64,000 bases of DNA from Vaginimicrobium propionicum (GTDB taxonomy: Bacteria; Actinomycetota; Actinomycetes; Propionibacteriales; Propionibacteriaceae). Below, one piece after another: positions 11,790 through 20,513 of this stretch. The notes below the pieces were generated by a model. The model saw only the letters and a list, made by a program, of their open reading frames with translations, was not told the DNA's origin and searched no databases. Within the stretch, counting starts at the first letter, position 1. Each line of letters opens with the position of its first letter. The stretch covers positions 1,054,001 through 1,118,000 of the forward strand of contig NZ_LT706985.1 of assembly GCF_900155645.1 (NCBI RefSeq), in the 5' to 3' direction. A program made the position numbers and the translations under genes.

Positions 11790-11818
11790 ACATTAGCCAC
11801 GGTCTGGCACTCAATCAA
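11790..11818 (-). promoter_or_regulatory. groES-groEL promoter
   Basis: On the minus strand TTGATT (11813-11818) and TAATGT (11790-11795) are separated by exactly 17 bases. The -35 falls in the loop of the upstream hairpin and the -10 lies just before the first CIRCE site, so HrcA bound at either site would block polymerase. Confidence 0.65.
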
Positions 11819-11841
11819 CTCGAGTGCTAGACCGTGGCTAA
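11793..11841 (-). terminator. Long hairpin terminating the upstream gene and carrying a second CIRCE-like core
   Basis: Two 20-base arms (11793-11812 and 11822-11841) pair with one G-U-type difference across a 9-base loop. The hairpin is 22 bases past the stop codon of the proline-rich membrane protein gene and is followed on the minus strand by a T-rich stretch (TAATGTTGTTTTAG). The inner part, CTGGCACTC-N9-GAGTGCTAG (11804-11830), is a near-CIRCE sequence. The groES promoter -35 lies inside its spacer. Confidence 0.75.
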
Positions 11842-11863
11842 TTAATTGGTTTTCTGCTAACCG

Positions 11864-13414
11864 CTATTCGTCGAAAGTGACTTCAACTTCGTTATCGCCT
11901 ACTAACTTAGCTGTCCCTTGCAGAGAAATATAGGGGAACACTTCCTCCGGGTCAGTAGATGACGAATCTGTCTTGTAGGACAGCTCAGTATCCGCCGTAT
12001 AGTCGAAAGTCACCGTATCTGCACTGCTTGAATAAACCGAAACATAGGAAGTATCAGTGCGCTTCCACTTGATATCGATGGCTTTCGTTTCATCACCGAA
12101 ATAGCTATAAAAAAATGGACAACCAGACGGCTCAAAACTGCCTTTAGCTAGGCAGTCATCAATAATAGAATCAGCCTTCTTCTGGACAGCTGAAACACCT
12201 TGATCCGATACTTCTAAATAAGTCGAAATGTATGCAAAAGAGCCCCAACTTAAGTCTTCGGCGTTGCTATCTGAATCATAGAAGAGATTATCTACACCGT
12301 TCACCGCGTAGGTGCCAGGCAAGGCCAGGTAATCACCAGGCAAAACATCAGTGCCATTTACACTAACTGTTTCATCATCATCGTCCCCTGAAACCGATAG
12401 CGTCCCTAACCCACCATCGACGATTTCCCATTTGGAGCCAAACGTACCGCCAGTATTGGTTAACTCGATTATCGCGAAATCTTCGTAACCCTTGTAAGTG
12501 AAATCAACGACTGCGGTGTGCCCCTTTCCCATGGTAGAGCCCGTAATGTCGGTAATTTTGATGTCGCCATCTTTAAGGGCACCTTTCATGGCATCTACCG
12601 GAAGCACCTGCTCATCATCAAGGTCTAGAAACCCTAATGCTTTATCAACATTGCCGCTAGCTACTGCTTGGATATAATCTCTCGCCACATCTTCTGGCTT
12701 TTTGTTAATGACCTTGAATGCCAATGCCCCAACAAGTGCCAGGACGATAAGCCCGGCGATAACAGCCCCGACTATCACCAACGTTTTACGGTTGGCCTTA
12801 ACTGGCACTTGTCCTGCCGGCCCGCCAGGCTGGAACGGAACTGGGCCACTGCCTTGTGGCTGACCAGGCATGAACGCCTGACCGGGGTTCGGACGTTGTC
12901 CTGGCGCGGCCTGACCAGGAATAAACGGTTGACCAGCATTAGGCGGCTGACCCGGATTGAAAGGTTGTCCAGGCATCGGCTGCTGGCCAGGATTAAACGG
13001 GCGACCAGGCATCGGCTGATTTGGATTGCCCATTCCAGGAGTCCAGTAAGGCGGGTTAGGTTGTGGCGCACCCGGCGGCACGGGCTGACCCGGTTGCCCG
13101 GGCTGGGCTACGAAAGGTGGCTGATTGCCAGGCACCGGCTGACCCGGTTGCCCCATAAACGGTGGTTGACCGGCGGATGGTGGTTGATTAGGCGGAATAG
13201 GTTGACCCTGCTGACCGACAAAAGGCGGCTGATTTGGTGGAAAGGGATGCTCCGGCTGAGCAGCAAAAGATGGCTGACCGGAGGGAACCGGCTGCCTTGA
13301 CTGTTCTGCGGGCAGTTGCTCACCAGAAAGCGGAAACCCTTCTGGATTAGGTTGGTCTGGGTTGCCGTTATTGAGTGGTTGGGGCTGTTTTGGATCCTGC
13401 TCGCTCATAGTCAT
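11864..13414 (-). CDS. Proline-rich repeat protein with one membrane helix and an extracellular domain
   Basis: This 516-residue protein is unrecognised as a family. Residues 1-205 are a Pro/Gln/Gly/Asn-rich cytoplasmic region with many GQP, NQPPF and PGQPF repeats. A single membrane helix follows at about 211-233 (TLVIVGAVIAGLIVLALVGAL), then an outside domain. That domain begins with KKPEDVARDYIQAVASGNVDKALGFL, similar in style to actinobacterial DUF4878-like lipoprotein folds, and it carries two cysteines in its C-terminal third (DDCLAKGSFEPSGC). It lies between rplQ and groES, separated from both by terminators. The second ATG (13408) is an alternative start. Confidence 0.75.
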   Translation of the reverse strand: MTMSEQDPKQPQPLNNGNPDQPNPEGFPLSGEQLPAEQSRQPVPSGQPSFAAQPEHPFPPNQPPFVGQQGQPIPPNQPPSAGQPPFMGQPGQPVPGNQPPFVAQPGQPGQPVPPGAPQPNPPYWTPGMGNPNQPMPGRPFNPGQQPMPGQPFNPGQPPNAGQPFIPGQAAPGQRPNPGQAFMPGQPQGSGPVPFQPGGPAGQVPVKANRKTLVIVGAVIAGLIVLALVGALAFKVINKKPEDVARDYIQAVASGNVDKALGFLDLDDEQVLPVDAMKGALKDGDIKITDITGSTMGKGHTAVVDFTYKGYEDFAIIELTNTGGTFGSKWEIVDGGLGTLSVSGDDDDETVSVNGTDVLPGDYLALPGTYAVNGVDNLFYDSDSNAEDLSWGSFAYISTYLEVSDQGVSAVQKKADSIIDDCLAKGSFEPSGCPFFYSYFGDETKAIDIKWKRTDTSYVSVYSSSADTVTFDYTADTELSYKTDSSSTDPEEVFPYISLQGTAKLVGDNEVEVTFDE

Positions 13415-13520
13415 GACACCTTTCCTCGATAATAGACTACTAGGCTACGGTGTTAATCAGTTTGATTGCGGCACAGTGAGCAAAAAAGTCGCGGCCAAGC
13501 CTAAGAAAGCGCATAAAATT

Positions 13521-13552
13521 TGAGCCCAGACAAGTTTCCTCATCTGGGCTCA
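13521..13552 (-). terminator. Terminator after rplQ
   Basis: A 10-base-pair stem (TGAGCCCAGA / TCTGGGCTCA) with a 12-base loop, followed on the minus strand by AATTTTAT. It lies 22 bases past the rplQ stop codon and ends the alpha operon. Confidence 0.85.
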
Positions 13553-13573
13553 AAACAGTTATTCAGCCACCAA

Positions 13574-14125
13574 TTACTTGGCGGCGTCCTTGGCTTCAAC
13601 CTGTTCAGCAACCTCGGCATCAGCCTCGGCCTGTTCAGCTTCAACCTTGTCTACCTCTTCTAGGCTGACCTCTTCCTTGGCAGGAACCTGCTCATCAGCA
13701 GCGGGTTTAGTCTCTTTCGGCTTGTCTGCCTTAGGCTTAGCGCTGGCTTTCTTCGATTTTTCCTCTACCGGCTCGTCAATAATCTCAATGACTGCCATCG
13801 GGGCATTATCACCACGACGGTTACCAATACGAGTAATACGGGTGTAGCCACCCTCGCGCTCGGCCACTTTCGGAGCGACCTCAGTAAATAGAACGTGAAG
13901 CACACTCTTGTCGGTGATCTTACGGTGCACCACACGGCGGGCATGCAAGTCACCACGCTTAGCTTTGGTGATTAGCTGTTCGGCATAGGGCTGCAACCTA
14001 CTTGCCCTGGTGAAGGTCGTAGTGACGCGACCATTTTCAAAGAGCTGGCTGGCTAGATTGGCCAAAATGAGCCGCTGGTGTGCGGGCGAGCCTCCGAGGC
14101 GGGGACCCTTTGTTGGCTTAGGCAT
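13574..14125 (-). CDS. rplQ: 50S ribosomal protein L17
   Basis: Large-subunit protein near the exit tunnel. The conserved part ([21 protein letters not shown], then [23 protein letters not shown]) covers the first 120 residues. A long tail (about residues 118-183) begins Lys/Ala-rich and ends strongly acidic ([22 protein letters not shown]). Extended acidic L17 tails occur in other Actinobacteria. It is the last gene of the alpha operon. Confidence 0.97.
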   Translation of the reverse strand: MPKPTKGPRLGGSPAHQRLILANLASQLFENGRVTTTFTRASRLQPYAEQLITKAKRGDLHARRVVHRKITDKSVLHVLFTEVAPKVAEREGGYTRITRIGNRRGDNAPMAVIEIIDEPVEEKSKKASAKPKADKPKETKPAADEQVPAKEEVSLEEVDKVEAEQAEADAEVAEQVEAKDAAK

Positions 14126-14168
14126 TTTCTAAATTCTCCATTTATATCTATTGGCTAATCGCCTGCGA

Positions 14169-15188
14169 TCAGTATTCTTCAGTCTCAGCGAAATCAACCA
14201 CTTCGCCATCATCTTCATAGCGATCAGCGGCGGCCAGCGGGTCAAATCCGGGAGCGCTATCTTTAAGTGAAAGATCCATCTCGGCTAGGCGCTGCTTAAC
14301 CTCGTCAATCGACTTAGTTCCGAAGTTGCGAATATCAAGTAAATCCTGCTCAGAGCGGGACACCAATTCGCCTACAGTATGAATCCCTTCACGCTTTAGG
14401 CAGTTATAGGAACGAACGGACAGCTTCAATTCTTCAACCGGCAAAGCTAGGTCGTTGGCAAGCTGCTCATCGACTGGGCCTTGACCGATTTCGACACCTT
14501 CAGCGTCCATATTCAACGCCCGAGCTAAACCGAACAGTTCAACCAGGGTGCGTCCAGCGCTAGCAACTGCGTCTCGTGGCGAAATCGCTGGTTTAGTTTC
14601 AACATCTAAGACCAGACGGTCGAAGTCAGTACGCTGCTCAACACGAGTCGCCTCGACTTTGTAGCTGACCTTTTCTACTGGCGAATAAATCGAATCAACT
14701 GCAATTCTGCCGATTTCAGCGTTCAAGTCTTCACTGTGTATGGCAGAAACATAGCCGCGTCCGCGCTCAACGATTAGCTCCATGTCAATGGCGCCGTCCT
14801 CGTTCAGCTCAGCCAAATGTAGGTCGGGATTCAAAATTTCGACCTCTGCTGGAGCGGCAATATCGGCAGCAGTGACTTCGCCAGCCCCCGACTTACGCAG
14901 ATACATGGCAACTGGTGTATTAGATTCGCTAGTTAGCACCAGCTGTTTAATATTCAAGATGATCTCAGTCACGTCCTCCACTACCCCAGGGATAGTCGAA
15001 AACTCGTGCTGAGTGCCCTCAATCTTGATATTCGTAACGGCAGCGCCAGGAATAGACGAAAGTAACGTTCGGCGCAACGAATTGCCTAAGGTATAACCGA
15101 ATCCCGGCTCCAATGGCTCAATAACGAAACGTGAGCGGTGCTCGTTGACAAATTCTTCCGAGAGTGTCGGATGCTGAGAAATGAGCAT
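14169..15188 (-). CDS. rpoA: RNA polymerase alpha subunit
   Basis: This 339-residue protein is the assembly platform of RNA polymerase. The N-terminal dimerisation domain ([25 protein letters not shown]) is followed by the DNA- and activator-binding C-terminal domain ([48 protein letters not shown]). The ATG at 15188 is chosen because GGAAGG precedes it at the right distance; an ATG nine codons upstream lacks one. A strong hairpin separates it from rpsD. Confidence 0.97.
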   Translation of the reverse strand: MLISQHPTLSEEFVNEHRSRFVIEPLEPGFGYTLGNSLRRTLLSSIPGAAVTNIKIEGTQHEFSTIPGVVEDVTEIILNIKQLVLTSESNTPVAMYLRKSGAGEVTAADIAAPAEVEILNPDLHLAELNEDGAIDMELIVERGRGYVSAIHSEDLNAEIGRIAVDSIYSPVEKVSYKVEATRVEQRTDFDRLVLDVETKPAISPRDAVASAGRTLVELFGLARALNMDAEGVEIGQGPVDEQLANDLALPVEELKLSVRSYNCLKREGIHTVGELVSRSEQDLLDIRNFGTKSIDEVKQRLAEMDLSLKDSAPGFDPLAAADRYEDDGEVVDFAETEEY

Positions 15189-15250
15189 GTTTTTCCTTCC
15201 CGCGTCAACCTTCATCTGATGACGCGATTAGTGCGCCCTTCAAAAGGACG

Positions 15251-15279
15251 CCCGCAGTTAGGGCCACCCTAACTGCGGG
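15251..15279 (-). terminator. Strong hairpin between rpsD and rpoA
   Basis: A perfect 13-base-pair stem (CCCGCAGTTAGGG / CCCTAACTGCGGG) with a 3-base loop lies 10 bases past the rpsD stop. The following minus-strand sequence (CGTCCTTTTG) is only weakly T-rich. A partial terminator or an mRNA-processing or stabilising hairpin is more likely than a full stop. Confidence 0.6.
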
Positions 15280-15288
15280 TGCATGAAA

Positions 15289-15894
15289 CTACTTCGAGTA
15301 AAGCTCGACGATGTTCTGCTCGTTGACGTCGATAACAATCTGGTCGCGAGTCGGCAATTGATGCACCAAAATACGCATCTTATTAGGACGCACGGTTAAC
15401 CATGCCGGTACATCGCGCTCTCCCCAGGTCTCGCGAGCGATAACCAGTGGGGTGATGTCTTTCGACTTCGGCATAACGTCAATGATGTCTAGCGGGGTAA
15501 CCCTAAAACTCGGCACATCAACGCGCTTGCCATTAACTTGGAAGTGGCCGTGGCTGACAAGCTGACGCGCCTGACGACGAGTAGCAGCAAAACCAGCACG
15601 GTAAATAACGTTGTCAAGACGGGATTCAAGAATCTGCAACAACAGATCACCAGTCTTGCCCTGACGTCTTGAAGCCTCTTTATAGTAACGACGGAATTGC
15701 TTCTCCAAGACACCATAGGCATAACGTGCCTTCTGCTTCTCTTTCAGCTGCAGAGAATATTCCGAATCTTTGGTGCGACCGCGTCCATGCTGCCCCGGAG
15801 GGTACGGACGACGCTCAAAAGATTTATCATTGCCGACAAGATCAGTCCCGAGACGACGGGACTTCTTGGTCATTGGGCCTGTATAGCGGGCCAT
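15289..15894 (-). CDS. rpsD: 30S ribosomal protein S4
   Basis: Primary 16S rRNA-binding assembly protein of 201 residues. It has the N-terminal S4 region (ARYTGPMTKKSRRLGTDLVG) and the S4 RNA-binding fold (LESRLDNVIYRAGFAATRRQ, ARQLVSHGHFQVNGKRVDVPSF). No zinc-binding cysteines are present, so it is the C-minus form. It lies between rpsK and rpoA in the standard order. Confidence 0.97.
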   Translation of the reverse strand: MARYTGPMTKKSRRLGTDLVGNDKSFERRPYPPGQHGRGRTKDSEYSLQLKEKQKARYAYGVLEKQFRRYYKEASRRQGKTGDLLLQILESRLDNVIYRAGFAATRRQARQLVSHGHFQVNGKRVDVPSFRVTPLDIIDVMPKSKDITPLVIARETWGERDVPAWLTVRPNKMRILVHQLPTRDQIVIDVNEQNIVELYSK

Positions 15895-15916
15895 GGTTTA
15901 TCAGTCCTTTCTCGAG

Positions 15917-16318
15917 TTAGACGCGACGACGCTTTGGTGGGCGGCAGCCATTATGTGGCATGGGGGTAACGTCCTGAATAGCGTCAACCTCAAGGCCAAT
16001 CGCACCCAGGGAACGAATCGCAGTTTCACGGCCAGAACCGGGACCCTTGACGAAAACGTCAATGCGCTTTAGCCCGTGCTCCATCGCGCGACGTCCAGCC
16101 GCCTCAGCAGCCATTTGAGCTGCGAACGGCGTCGACTTACGTGAGCCCTTGAAACCGACGGTGCCCGCCGAAGCCCACGACAACACTGCGCCATTAGTGT
16201 CGGTAATAGTAATGATGGTGTTGTTGAATGTGGACTTGATATGAGCCTGACCGGCAACCACATTCTTCTTTTCTTTGCGGCGTCCCTTCGTGCCGCTCTT
16301 TCGGCCTGTAATAGCCAT
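15917..16318 (-). CDS. rpsK: 30S ribosomal protein S11
   Basis: Platform protein of the small subunit, 133 residues. Signatures include [38 protein letters not shown] and the C-terminal [18 protein letters not shown]. It lies between rpsM and rpsD. Confidence 0.97.
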   Translation of the reverse strand: MAITGRKSGTKGRRKEKKNVVAGQAHIKSTFNNTIITITDTNGAVLSWASAGTVGFKGSRKSTPFAAQMAAEAAGRRAMEHGLKRIDVFVKGPGSGRETAIRSLGAIGLEVDAIQDVTPMPHNGCRPPKRRRV

Positions 16319-16361
16319 TAAGTTCTCCTTGGCAGATTATCTCTGGTTAATAACCGAGCGG

Positions 16362-16739
16362 CTAGCGCACGGCCTTCTTCTTGCCTGCGACGGCCTTCTT
16401 CTTACCCTTGCGGGTACGCGCATTAGTACGAGTGCGCTGACCACGGACAGGAAGTCCGGCGCGGTGACGACGGCCTTGATAAGTGCCGATTTCGATCTTA
16501 CGACGAATGTCAGCCGCCACCTCACGACGCAAATCACCTTCAACGTGATAATTAGCGTCGATGTTGTCGCGCATGGCAACCAGATCTTTCTCAGTGAGAT
16601 CTTTCACGCGAGTATCTGGGTTGACACCAGTAGCTGCCAAAATTTCGGCGGCACGGGTTTTGCCGATGCCATAAATGTAGGTGAGTGCGATCTCCACGCG
16701 CTTCTCGCGTGGCAGGTCAACTCCTTGTAGACGTGCCAT
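16362..16739 (-). CDS. rpsM: 30S ribosomal protein S13
   Basis: Head protein of the small subunit that contacts tRNA and L5, 125 residues. The N-terminus [20 protein letters not shown], the helix-hairpin-helix [12 protein letters not shown], and the basic C-terminus with [14 protein letters not shown] are all standard. A 242-base gap separates it from rpmJ. Confidence 0.97.
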   Translation of the reverse strand: MARLQGVDLPREKRVEIALTYIYGIGKTRAAEILAATGVNPDTRVKDLTEKDLVAMRDNIDANYHVEGDLRREVAADIRRKIEIGTYQGRRHRAGLPVRGQRTRTNARTRKGKKKAVAGKKKAVR

Positions 16740-16981
16740 AAGGCGGTTTCCTTACTTATTTTTGAACCGGATCTATTACTAGATCAAGGTTCACGAAGGT
16801 GTCTGGCGTGAGGCGTTCCCGCTGGTGTCTTAAGTAACTAAGCGGGCCCTGGCCTTCGTCCAGGGGCTCGACTGTCCTATCGACAGCCTTGCACTCACGT
16901 TGGTAGGCGGCTGCGCCGCCGGCATTCAGTTGTAATAGCGGGCAGGCCAGGAGCTGTCGATTGCCCGAGTGGGCATTCGAC

Positions 16982-17095
16982 TCAGCCCTGACGCTGCTTG
17001 TGGCGCGGGTTGGTGCAAATCACACGCACGACTCCACGGCGACGAATCACCTTGCAGTTGTCGCAGATCGCCTTAACGCTCGGCTGAACTTTCAT
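16982..17095 (-). CDS. rpmJ: 50S ribosomal protein L36
   Basis: A 37-residue gene, [20 protein letters not shown] at the N-terminus, ending RHKQRQG. The zinc ligands of the ribbon form are present (Cys 11, Cys 14, Cys 27, His 32). It lies between infA and rpsM as in most Actinobacteria. The ATG is at 17095, with AAGGAG upstream. Confidence 0.95.
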   Translation of the reverse strand: MKVQPSVKAICDNCKVIRRRGVVRVICTNPRHKQRQG

Positions 17096-17204
17096 TCGAG
17101 CTGCTCCTTGTCTTGTTGGCTGCTTGTTAATCAGCCAATGTCGTTTGCTGGACGCAGGCTGCGTCCTGTCCCCAATCTGACCCGAAGATCAGTTGGGCCG
17201 CTTG

Positions 17205-17426
17205 TCATTTGTGTCGATAAACGATTCGACCACGGGTCAGGTCGTAGGGGGATAGCTCAACCACGACGCGGTCACGAGGCAGAATACGAATGTAGTGTTG
17301 CCGCATCTTGCCACTGATAGTGGCAAGTACCTTGTGGCCATTGTCTAACTCAACGCGGAACATCGCATTGGGTAGCGCCTCGGTCACAGTCCCTTCGAGC
17401 TCTAATGCTCCCTCTTTCTTGGCCAT
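17205..17426 (-). CDS. infA: Translation initiation factor IF-1
   Basis: This 73-residue OB-fold protein binds the ribosomal A site during initiation. The sequence has the family core ([48 protein letters not shown]). It lies about 200 bases after map, a gap large enough for its own promoter, and leads into rpmJ and the alpha operon. Confidence 0.97.
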   Translation of the reverse strand: MAKKEGALELEGTVTEALPNAMFRVELDNGHKVLATISGKMRQHYIRILPRDRVVVELSPYDLTRGRIVYRHK

Positions 17427-17629
17427 TGCCTCTCATTCCGTGAACGCCCGAGATAACCGGTGCGCTCTGGTGTTGACGTCGTCATATCGCAGCTTACGTA
17501 TTTGGGCAGACCAAAAACGCGAGCCGACGAACAATGTTACGTCATTTATGGGCTGGCCCCCAAATCGGGGTAAATAATTTGGCTTCGCGCTTTGCTAGGC
17601 GATCACAAAAATCGTCTAGGACGGAGTAG

Positions 17630-18484
17630 TTAATCTAAGCCGCCGTAGGGAATCCCCATTTGGTTAAGCCGTTGCCGCCCGCCGTCGGGTTCAGTTAGCA
17701 CCCACACGCCTTTGGACGTCAAGGCCACGGTGTTCTCCCAATGAGCAGCGTCACTACCGTCAGCGGTGACAACTGTCCAGTCATCATCATAGGTGACAGT
17801 ATCTTCAGTGCCAGCGGTAATCATCGGCTCAATGCAGATACACATTCCGGCAACAATTTTCGGCCCACGTCTGGGGCGACCATAGTTTGGCACATCTGGC
17901 CTCATGTGCATTGCAGTACCGATGCCGTGGCCAGTGTATTCCCGCAAAATACCGAAATCACCCTGGGAATGAATATATTTCTCGACAGCGTGGGAAATAT
18001 CACCGATTCTGTTGCCGCGCCGGACTTGCGCAATGCCAGCCCACATGGCTTCTCGACTAATTTCTGCCATCCGGGAGCGCTGGGCGTCCCGTTTAGGATC
18101 CGCACTATCACCTAACACGAACGAGCGAGCCGCATCCCCATGCCAACCATCTACGATGGCACCAAAATCAACCGATACTAAATCCCCCGCCTCAAGCTGA
18201 CGCTCGGATGGAATACCGTGAACCACAACCTCATTAACCGAGGTGCAGACCACGCCCGGATAAGGTGTAATGCCGAAATCGGCGCCGTAATTCAAGAAAT
18301 TTGAGGTGGCGTTATGTTTCTTCAAGACGGCTCGACAAATAGCATCCAAATCTCTGGTTGTCATTCCCGATTTAGCTTCCGCAATCATGCGATTAAGCGC
18401 CTCGGACACTACCAAACCAGCGGTTCGCATCTTGCAAATTTGCTCATCGGATTTCAGCTGAATGCGATTCAAAATTCCCCACAC
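17630..18484 (-). CDS. map: Methionine aminopeptidase (type I)
   Basis: Removes the initiator methionine from new proteins. The pita-bread fold and metal ligands are visible: VSVDFGAIVDGWHGD (two Asp), GHGIGTAMH (His), CIEPM (Glu) and WENTVAL (Glu). There is no N-terminal SH3-like extension. The first codon is GTG; a TTG four codons in, behind GTGGGGA, may be the real start. It follows adk by 45 bases. Confidence 0.95.
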   Translation of the reverse strand: MWGILNRIQLKSDEQICKMRTAGLVVSEALNRMIAEAKSGMTTRDLDAICRAVLKKHNATSNFLNYGADFGITPYPGVVCTSVNEVVVHGIPSERQLEAGDLVSVDFGAIVDGWHGDAARSFVLGDSADPKRDAQRSRMAEISREAMWAGIAQVRRGNRIGDISHAVEKYIHSQGDFGILREYTGHGIGTAMHMRPDVPNYGRPRRGPKIVAGMCICIEPMITAGTEDTVTYDDDWTVVTADGSDAAHWENTVALTSKGVWVLTEPDGGRQRLNQMGIPYGGLD

Positions 18485-18529
18485 CCTCGTTAATGCTGAA
18501 ACTAAAAAGAGCAGCCTAAGCCTTTGAGG

Positions 18530-19093
18530 CTACTTGTCTAAAGCCTCTATTATTCGCTGGAAAACGTCAGCGATCTCACCCGTGCCGTCAACAGTAACTA
18601 ACAGGTTGCGATGTCCGTAATGGTCTAGCAGACCGGCAGTTTCCTCATGGTAAACCCGCATACGGTTACGAATCGTTTCTTCGTTATCGTCAGCGCGGCC
18701 TTCAATCTCAGCCCGCTTAAGTAAACGAGATATCAGCAGCTCATCATCGACCTGTAAGCAGATTACAGCGTCTATCTCAATGCCGTGAGTCTCAAGATAA
18801 TCGTCCAATGCGTCCACTTGATGCATGGTGCGTGGGAAACCATCTAGTAAGAAACCTTGAGCAGCGTCAGGCTGGTCCAGACGGTCAAAGACAATTTGCT
18901 CTGTTAGCTCGTCTGGAACATATTCGCCAGCGGCCATTATTTTGCCGACTTGTTTGCCCAGCGGCGTTTCATTCTTCACATTGGCGCGGAAGATATCCCC
19001 GGTAGAAATAGCCGGAATGTCATAGTGTTTTGCGATGTCGACAGCCTGAGTGCCTTTTCCAGCACCAGGAGCACCCATGATTAGCAGTCTCAC
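18530..19093 (-). CDS. adk: Adenylate kinase
   Basis: Interconverts AMP, ADP and ATP. The 187 residues carry the P-loop [10 protein letters not shown], the AMP-binding DGFPRTMHQ, and a short LID between [15 protein letters not shown] and the core, without zinc cysteines. The short-LID form is usual in Actinobacteria. The start overlaps the secY stop by 4 bases. Confidence 0.97.
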   Translation of the reverse strand: MRLLIMGAPGAGKGTQAVDIAKHYDIPAISTGDIFRANVKNETPLGKQVGKIMAAGEYVPDELTEQIVFDRLDQPDAAQGFLLDGFPRTMHQVDALDDYLETHGIEIDAVICLQVDDELLISRLLKRAEIEGRADDNEETIRNRMRVYHEETAGLLDHYGHRNLLVTVDGTGEIADVFQRIIEALDK

Positions 19094-20394
19094 CTTAAGA
19101 ACCCTTCGTAGTTGCGTTGATGCAGTTGACTTTCAACCTGCTTAACCGTGTCCAGGCCGACACCAACCATAATCAACAAACTGGTACCGCCGAACGGGAA
19201 GTGACTATCAGCCTTCAAGCCAGCAATAGCCAACGACGGGATAAGCGCGATCAGACCCAAATAAATCGAGCCTGGGAATAACAGCCTAGTCAGCACGTGA
19301 TTCAGGTAATTTTCTGTCGGTCTACCGGCTCTAATGCCCGGAATAAAACCACCATATTTCTTCATGTTGTCGCTGATCTCTTCAGTATTGAAGGTGATAG
19401 CCACATAGAAGTAGGCAAAACCGACAATCAACAAGAAATAGATGATGTTGTACCAGGCTCCCGAACCCTTAGAAAGGTGGGTAGCTATCCACTCCGCACC
19501 TGGTCCTTGCTGATTGAAAAGAGTGTAAAGAATAGGCAGATACAAGATAGACGAGGCAAAAATGATCGGGATAACGCCAGACTGGTTCACCTTGATCGGG
19601 ATATAGGTGGTCGTACCGCCCATTAGCCGGTTGCCAACCATGCGTTTGGCGTACTGCACAGGAATACGGCGCTGGCCTTGCTCAACAAAGACAACTCCAG
19701 CCATCACTAGCAAGCCAACACCGATGACCAACAACATCACGACCAGGCCACGGTTGCCATCTTGAGCCTGACGGATATTCCACATAGCTGACGGGAAGGT
19801 GGCCACGATCTGAGTAAAAATCAGCACTGACATGCCATTGCCAACCCCACGGTCAGTGATTAACTCACCGAACCACATGATGATGGATGTGCCAGCCGTC
19901 ATCACCAAAATCATTACGATGATTGGGAATATGTCCTTGGAATAAACCACCGACTTAGAGCAACCAGGGAATAGCTGGCCGTTAACAGCCATCATGGTAA
20001 ACGACGTGGCTTGTAAAATAGCCAACACAATCGTTAACCAACGAGTGTATTTCGTAATGGTTTCTTGGCCTGAGCTGCCCTCTTTCTTTAGCCTTTCCAG
20101 CCTCGGAATCACCACCACCAGCATCTGCAAAATAATGGAACTGGTGATGTAGGGCATAATGCCTAGAGCAAATATCGTCAACCGCAGCAAGGCGCCGCCA
20201 GAAAACAGGTTAACCATCGAGTAGACGCCAGAAGATTCCATAGAAATCCGGGCGCACTCGCGAATGGCGACCATATTCACATTCGGCGTAGGGATAGACG
20301 AACCCAACCGGAAGAGCACCAAGATACTCAAAGTGAACAGTATCTTCTTGCGCAGATCCGGCGTGCGGAATGCATTCAGGAACGCGGAAACCAT
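19090..20394 (-). CDS. secY: Protein translocase subunit SecY
   Basis: Main channel subunit of the Sec translocon, 434 residues with ten membrane helices. Recognisable parts are the N-terminal [20 protein letters not shown], the [20 protein letters not shown] segment, and the cytoplasmic loops needed for SecA and ribosome binding. It normally follows rplO; here a peptide transporter operon lies between them, so secY needs its own promoter upstream of 20394. Confidence 0.97.
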   Translation of the reverse strand: MVSAFLNAFRTPDLRKKILFTLSILVLFRLGSSIPTPNVNMVAIRECARISMESSGVYSMVNLFSGGALLRLTIFALGIMPYITSSIILQMLVVVIPRLERLKKEGSSGQETITKYTRWLTIVLAILQATSFTMMAVNGQLFPGCSKSVVYSKDIFPIIVMILVMTAGTSIIMWFGELITDRGVGNGMSVLIFTQIVATFPSAMWNIRQAQDGNRGLVVMLLVIGVGLLVMAGVVFVEQGQRRIPVQYAKRMVGNRLMGGTTTYIPIKVNQSGVIPIIFASSILYLPILYTLFNQQGPGAEWIATHLSKGSGAWYNIIYFLLIVGFAYFYVAITFNTEEISDNMKKYGGFIPGIRAGRPTENYLNHVLTRLLFPGSIYLGLIALIPSLAIAGLKADSHFPFGGTSLLIMVGVGLDTVKQVESQLHQRNYEGFLR

Positions 20395-20437
20395 CCGAGC
20401 TCGCTTTCGTTATCGATTAATTGGGGTCATTGTTACA

Positions 20438-20481
20438 CACTGACGCAACCTGGCCAGCCTACCAGGCGTTGCAGTTAGTGC
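20438..20481 (-). terminator. Imperfect hairpin between the peptide transporter and secY
   Basis: Arms CACTGACGCAACCTGG (20438-20453) and CCAGGCGTTGCAGTTAGTG (20463-20481) pair with small bulges. It lies about 33 bases after the end of the fused ATPase gene. No T-run follows on the minus strand, so termination may be weak. Confidence 0.4.
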
Positions 20482-20513
20482 ATAAAAGCTCTTGTAGCAG
20501 GTTGAATCGGTCA

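Noticed and set aside
12668-13300. Arg/Leu-rich 210-residue plus-strand frame
   Set aside because: Opposite strand of the proline-rich repeat region; its composition is the complement of the GQP repeats.
12800-13340. Tandem nucleotide repeats that might be a CRISPR array or minisatellite
   Set aside because: They are irregular and follow the codons of the proline/glycine/glutamine-rich protein; there are no unique spacers of constant length.
16740-16981. Possible RNA gene or extra small protein in the rpmJ-rpsM gap
   Set aside because: No tRNA-like cloverleaf, no coding frame with a ribosome binding site; probably an untranslated spacer.
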